From: Micromussa lordhowensis
Taxonomy: Eukaryota > Cnidaria > Anthozoa > Scleractinia > Lobophylliidae
Length of the DNA stretch: 64,000 nucleotides
Direction of reading: 5' to 3'
Assembly (NCBI GenBank): GCA_964020085.1
Contig: OZ026607.1
Span: forward strand, 124,001-188,000
In this document: positions 59,218 to 64,000 of the stretch, in pieces
Layout: each line of letters opens with the position of its first letter
How positions within the stretch are numbered: the first letter of the stretch is position 1
Program-made: the position numbers and the translations under genes
The notes under the pieces: generated by a model
Database searches by the model: none
Seen by the model: the letters and a program-made list of their open reading frames with translations, nothing else
Told to the model about the DNA's origin: nothing

Positions 59218-60459
59218 CAACTTTGCAGAATTTCAGAAAACGCGCGCTGGGGGTCCCCTTGGCAAATTTGACATAGCTCGGCTTCACGGGCACTTTAAGA
59301 GGCGCGGTTTGCAGCAAAATGTTTTGCTAAGTTGGCACTTTAAGGAAATCCTAGTTAGGACATGATGGCATTGGCGCCAGGGTGTTTTTTCTAGCCTTAT
59401 TTTTTTAGTAATTTTCCCTGGTCCCAACTTTGCAGAATTTCGGAAAACGCGCGCTGGGGGTCCCCTTGGCAAATTTGACATAGCTCGGCTTCACGGACAC
59501 TTTAAGAGGCGCGGTTTGCAGCAAAATGTTCTACTAGGTTGGCACTTTAAGGAAATGTTAGTTAGCACATGATGGCATCGGCGCCAGGGTGTTTTTTCTG
59601 GCCTTCTTTTTGCAGTAGTTTTCCCTGGTCCCAACTTTGCAGAATTTCAGAAAACGCGCGCTGGGGGTCCCCTTGGCAAATTTAACATAGCTCGGCTTCA
59701 CGGGCACTTTAAGAGGCGCGGTTTGCAGCAAAATGTTCTGCTTGGTTGGCACTTCAAGGAAATTTTAGTTAAGACATGATGGCATTGGCGCCAGGGTGTT
59801 TTTTCTGGCCTTCTTTTTGCAGTAGTTTTCCCTGGTCCCAACTTTGCAGAATTTTAGAAAACGCGCGCTGGGGGTCCCCTTGGCAAATTTGACATAGCTC
59901 GGCTTCACGGACACTTTAAGAGGCGCGGTTTGCAGCAAAATGTTCTACTAGGTTGGCACTTTAAGGAAATTCTAGTTAAGACATGATAGCACTGGCGCCA
60001 GGGTGTTTTTTCTGGCCTTCTTTTTGCAGTAGTTTTCCCTGGTCCCAACTTTGCAGAATTTCAGAAAACGCGCGCTAGGGGTCTCCTTGGCAAATTTGAC
60101 ATAGCTCGGCTTCACGGGCACTTCAAGAGGCGCGGTTTGCAGCAAAATGTTCTGCTAAGTTGGCACTTTAAGGAAATCCTAGTTACGACATGATGGCATT
60201 GGCGCCAGGGTGTTTTTTCTGGCCTTATTTTTTTAGTAATTTTCCCTGGTCCCAACTTTGCAGAATTTCAGAAAACGCGCGCTGGGGGTCCCCTTGGCAA
60301 ATTTGACATAGCTCGGCTTCACGGGCACTTTAAGAGGCGCGATTTGCAGCCAAATGTTGTGCTAGGTTGGCACTTCAAGGAAATGTTAGTTAGCACATGA
60401 TGGCATTGGCGCCAGGGTGTTTTTTCTGGCCTTCTTTTTGCAGTAGTTTTCCCTGGTCC
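59218..60459. repeat. Dimer repeated at 828 bp spacing with TTTTTTAGTAATTTT mark
   Basis: 59218-59631 and 60046-60459 share, in the first monomer, CTAAGTTGGC and a tract changed to CCTTATTTTTTTAGTAATTTT-like sequence, which loses the conserved GCAG. In the second they share AAATGTTAG with TTAGCACATG. The two intervening monomers are 59632 and 59839. Confidence 0.8.
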
Positions 60460-60665
60460 CAACTTTGCAGAATTTCAGAAAACGCGCGCTGGGGGGCCCT
60501 TGGCAAATTTGACATAGCTCGGCTTCACGGACACTTTAAGAGGCGCGGTTTGCAGCAAAATGTTCTGCTAGGTTGGCACTTTAAGGAAATCTTAGTTAGA
60601 ACATGATGGCATTGGCGCCAGGGTGTTTTTTCTGGCCTTCTTTTTGCAGTAGTTTTCCTTGGTCC
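60460..60665. repeat. Monomer with a 1-bp deletion in the G/C run (206 bp)
   Basis: GGGGGTCCCCTTGG is changed to GGGGGGCCCTTGG near 60491, a net loss of one base. The loss shifts the reading frame that is otherwise continuous through the monomer, which shows that frame is not being kept. Confidence 0.88.
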
Positions 60666-61493
60666 CAACTTTGCAGAATTTCAGAAAACGCGCGCTGGGG
60701 GTCCCCTTGGCAAATTTGACATAGCTCGGCTTCACGGACACTTTAAGAGGCGCGGTTTGCAGCAAAATGTTCTACTAGGTTGGCACTTCAAGGTAATCTT
60801 AGTTAAGGCATGATGGCATTGGCGCCAGGGTGTTTTTTCTGGCCTTCTTTTTGCAGTAGTTTTCCCTGGTCCCAACTTTGCAGAATTTCAGAAAACGCGC
60901 GCTGGGGGTCCCCTTGGCAAATTTGACATAGCTCGGCTTCACGGACACTTTAAGAGGCGCGGTTTGCAGCAAAGTGTTCTGCTAGGTTGGCACTTCAAGG
61001 AAATGCAAGTTAGGACATGATGGCATTGGCGCCAGGGTGTTTTTTCTGGCCTTCTTTTTGCAGTAGTTTTCCCTGGTCCCAACTTTGCAGAATTTCAGAA
61101 AACGCGCGCTGGGGGTCCCCTTGGCAAATTTGACATAGCTTGGCTTCACGGACACTTTAAGAGGCGCGGTTTGCAGCAAAATGTTCTACTAGGTTGGCAC
61201 TTCAAGGAAATCCTAGTTAGGACATGATGGCATTGGCGCCAGGGTGTTTTTTCTGGCCTTCTTTTTGCAGTAGTTTTCCCTGGTCCCAACTTTGCAGAAT
61301 TTCAGAAAACGCGCGCTGGGGGTCCCCTTGGCAAATTTGACATAGCTTGGCTTCACGGACACTTTAAGAGGCGCGGTTTGCAGCAAAATGTTCTACTAGG
61401 TTGGCACTTCAAGGAAATCCTAGTTAGGACATGATGGCATTGGCGCCAGGGTGTTTTTTCTGGCCTTCTTTTTGCAGTAGTTTTCCCTGGTCC
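60666..61493. repeat. Four monomers, first two shared with 62943-63356
   Basis: 60666 has CAAGGTAATCTTAG and is preceded by TTTTCCTTGG. 60873 has GCAAAGTGTTCTGC. Both marks recur in the same order at 62943 and 63150 (2277 bp, 11 monomers apart). 61080 and 61287 are near-identical neighbours with AGCTTGGC, a tandem monomer duplication. Confidence 0.8.
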
Positions 61494-63149
61494 CAACTTT
61501 GCAGAATTTCAGAAAACGCGCGCTGGGGGTCCCCTTGGCAAATTTGACATAGCTCGGCTTCACGGACACTTTAAGAGGCGCGGTTTGCAGCAAAATGTTC
61601 TGCTAGGTTGGCACTTCAAGGAAATCCTAGTTAGGACATGATGGCATTGGCGCCATGGTGTTTTTTCTGGCCTTCTCTTTGCAGTAGTTTTCCCTGGTCC
61701 CAACTTTGCAGAATTTCAGAAAACAAGCGCTGGGGGTCCCCGTGGCAAATTTGACATAGCTCGGCTTCACGGACACTTTAAGAGGCGCGGTTTGCAGCAA
61801 AATGTTCTACTAGATTGTCACTTTAAGGAAATCGTAGTTAGGACATGATGGCATTGGCGCCAGGGTGTTTTTTCTGGCCTTCTTTTTGCAGTAGTTTTCC
61901 CTGGTCCCAACTTTGCAGAATTTCAGAAAACGCGCGCTGGGGGTCCCCTTTGCAAATTTGACATAGCTCGGCTTCACGGGCACTTTAAGAGGCGCGGTTT
62001 GCACTAAAATGCTCTGCTAGGTTGGTACTTAAAGGAAATCGTAGTTAGGACATGATAGCATTGGCGCCAGGGTGTTTTTTCTGGCCTTCTTTTTGCAGTA
62101 GTTTTCCTTGGTCCCAACTTTGCAGAATTTCAGAAAACGCGCGCTGGGGGTCCCCTTGGCAAATTTGACATAGCTCGGCTTCACGGACACTTTAAGAGGC
62201 GCGGTTTGCAGCAAAATGTTCTACTAGGTTGGCACTTCAAGGAAATCCTAGTTAGGACATGATGGCATTGGCGCCAGGGTGTTTTTTCTGGCCTTCTTTT
62301 TGCAGTAGTTTTCCCTGGTCCCAACTTTGCAGAATTTCAGAAAACGCGCGCTGGGGGTCCCCTTGGCAAATTTGACATAGCTCGGCTTCACGGACACTTT
62401 AAGAGGCGCGGTTTGCAGCAAAATGTTCTGCTAGGTTGGCACTTCAAGGAAATCCTAGTTAGGACATGATGGCATTGGCGCCATGGTGTTTTTTCTGGCC
62501 TTCTCTTTGCAGTAGTTTTCCCTGGTCCCAACTTTGCAGAATTTCAGAAAACGCGCGCTGGGGGTCCCCTTGGCAAATTTGACATAGCTCGGCTTCACGG
62601 ACACTTTAAGAGGCGCGGTTTGCAGCAAAATGTTCTACTAGATTGTCACTTTAAGGAAATCGTAGTTAGGACATGATGGCATTGGCGCCAGGGTGTTTTT
62701 TCTGGCCTTCTTTTTGCAGTAGTTTTCCCTGGTCCCAACTTTGCAGAATTTCAGAAAACGCGCGCTGGGGGTCCCCTTTGCAAATTTGACATAGCTCGGC
62801 TTCACGGGCACTTTAAGAGGCGCGGTTTGCACTAAAATGCTCTGCTAGGTTGGTACTTAAAGGAAATCGTAGTTAGGACATGATGGCATTGGCGCCAGGG
62901 TGTTTTTTCTGGCCTTCTTTTTGCAGTAGTTTTCCTTGGTCCCAACTTTGCAGAATTTCAGAAAACGCGAGCTGGGGGTCCCCTTGGCAAATTTGACATA
63001 GCTCGGCTTCACGGACACTTTAAGAGGCGCGGTTTGCAGCAAAATGTTCTACTAGGTTGGCACTTCAAGGTAATCTTAGTTAAGACATGATGGCATTGGC
63101 GCCAGGGTGTTTTTTCTGGCCTTCTTTTTGCAGTAGTTTTCCCTGGTCC
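61494..63149. repeat. Tandem four-monomer HOR (2 x 828 bp)
   Basis: Units 61494-62321 and 62322-63149. Marks in order: CGCCATGGTG with CCTTCTCTTTGC; CTAGATTGTCAC; CCTTTGCAAAT with GCACTAAAATGCTCTG and GTTGGTACTTAAAGG, followed by TTTTCCTTGG; and a CTTCAAGG monomer. Differences include AAACAAGCGC and CCCCGTGG at 61724-61742 only in the first, GATAGCATT in the first against GATGGCATT in the second, and AAGGTAATC only in the last monomer of the second. Confidence 0.87.
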
Positions 63150-64000
63150 CAACTTTGCAGAATTTCAGAAAACGCGCGCTGGGGGTCCCCTTGGCAAATT
63201 TGGCATAGCTCGGCTTCACGGACACTTTAAGAGGCGCGGTTTGCAGCAAAGTGTTCTGCTAGGTTGGCACTTCAAGGAAATGCTAGTTAGGACATGATGG
63301 CATTGGCGCCAGGGTGTTTTTTCTGGCCTTCTTTTTGCAGTAGTTTTCCCTGGTCCCAACTTTGCAGAATTTCAGAAAACGCGCGCTGGGGGTCCCCTTG
63401 GCAAATTTGACATAGCTCGGCTTCACGGACACTTTAAGAGGCGCGGTTTGCAGCAAAATGTTCTACTAGGTTGGCACTTCAAGGAAATTGTAGTTAGGAC
63501 ATGATGGCATTGGCGCCAGGGTGTTTTTTCTGGCCTTCTTTTTGCAGTAGTTTTCCCTGGTCCCAACTTTGCAGAATTTCAGAAAACGCGCGCTGGGGGT
63601 CCCCTTGGCAAAATTGAAATAGCTCGGCTTCGCGGGCACTTTAAGAGGCGCGGTTTGCAGCAAAAAGTTCTGCTAGGTTGGCACTTTAAGGAAATCGTAG
63701 TTAGGACATGATGGCATTGGCGCCAGGGTGTTTTTTCTGGCCTTCTTTTTGCAGTAGTTTTCCCTGGTCCCAACTTTGCAGAATTTCAGAAAACGCGCGC
63801 TGTGGGTCCCCTTGGCAAATTTGACATAGCTCGGCTTCACGGACACTTTAAGAGGCGCGATTTGCAGCAAAATGTTCTGCTAGGTTGGCACTTCAAGGAA
63901 ATCCTTGTTAGGACATGATGACATTGGCGCCAGGGTGTTTTTTCTGGCCTTCTTTTTGCAGTAGTTTTCCCTGGTCCCAACTTTGCAGAATTTCAGAAAA
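63150..64000. repeat. Terminal four monomers plus 23-base partial
   Basis: Monomers at 63150 (GCAAAGTGTTC, TTTGGCATAGC), 63357, 63564 (AAAATTGAAATAGC, TTCGCGGGC, AAAAAGTTC) and 63771, then a partial one from 63978. No array edge is reached. 63564 is one of the more diverged monomers. Confidence 0.85.

Larger units (their letters stand above)
1..64000. repeat. 207-bp satellite DNA array filling the window
   Basis: CAACTTTGCAG recurs every 207 bases from position 1 to 63978, giving 309 complete monomers and a 23-base partial one. I tracked phase through the window: the net +14 offset at the end equals the sum of all small indels I located, so no hidden insertion of foreign DNA is needed. All monomers run in the same direction. 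Neither array edge is in the window. Known satellites of this monomer size, homogeneity and HOR structure are usually centromeric or pericentromeric. That location is inference here, since no flanking chromosome sequence is visible. The family is not one I recognise. Confidence 0.98.

Noticed and set aside
1..64000. CRISPR array
   Set aside because: There is no alternation of short repeats with unrelated spacers. The 207-bp unit repeats in full with scattered substitutions.
1..64000. Tandem gene family or repeat-protein gene with 69-residue repeats
   Set aside because: No frame stays open beyond two monomers, stops recur in each, there is no intron or exon structure that differs between monomers, and single-base indels are tolerated.
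1..64000. rDNA spacer or 5S gene array
   Set aside because: I find no 5S, 18S, 5.8S or 28S sequence and no RNA polymerase III A- and B-box pair in the monomer.
1..64000. Telomeric or interstitial telomere repeats
   Set aside because: No TTAGGG, TTTAGGG or TTAGG runs. GTTAGGAC occurs once per monomer but is not tandem.
1..64000. Naming the species or a published satellite family
   Set aside because: I do not recognise the consensus. A search of the 207-bp monomer against satellite and genome collections would decide it, and I cannot run one.

Overview
The whole 64 kb window is one uninterrupted head-to-tail satellite DNA array with a 207-bp monomer. Position 1 happens to be the first base of a repeat in the phase used here (monomer starts at CAACTTTGCAG). 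I count 309 complete monomers (1-63977) plus 23 bases of a 310th. Every monomer is in the same orientation. I see no inversion, transposon, non-satellite spacer, tRNA, rRNA or protein gene. The consensus is about 48% G+C by hand count, carries about 8 CpG per monomer, and is T-rich and slightly G-rich on the + strand. An array this long and homogeneous, with nested higher-order repeats (HORs), points to a eukaryotic centromeric, pericentromeric or other heterochromatic block. I do not recognise the satellite family and cannot name the organism.

Layout. (1) 1-3103: mixed monomers with a duplicated dimer and a duplicated trimer. (2) 3104-26304: a young HOR domain built from a small set of monomer types, named here A, B, B', C, D, D', E, E', F and G from diagnostic bases. 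These form 4-, 5-, 6- and 12-monomer units that were reshuffled repeatedly. Type A has a 1-bp longer G-run and occurs 20 times between 3.1 and 29.6 kb and nowhere else. (3) 26305-32309: two copies of a 14-monomer HOR, the second with an extra internal dimer. (4) 32310-44522: a more diverged, weakly ordered stretch with a segmental duplication 5796 bp apart. (5) 44523-64000: a second HOR domain with a 7-monomer block copied 5170 bp away, a 621-bp trimer tandem, a 9-10 monomer unit in about three versions, and a tandem 828-bp tetramer near the end.

Monomer length is tightly kept. The phase at the far end is explained exactly by 28 small indel events: 20 are the same +1 in type A, and the others are seven 1-bp changes and one 5-bp deletion. 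Because 207 is 3 x 69, a frame lacking stops in one monomer continues into the next. This yields dozens of near-identical 60-90 codon open frames on both strands. They mostly open with TTG or GTG and end at the same repeat position, so I regard them as by-products of the satellite and annotate no CDS.

There are no genes to link into a pathway. The biological content is the array itself: its HOR history, its conserved and variable segments, and short motifs repeated about 309 times (a GGCGCC palindrome, a 3' splice acceptor-like tract, an alternating CG run and a dyad). All block definitions come from reading diagnostic bases by eye, without alignment software.
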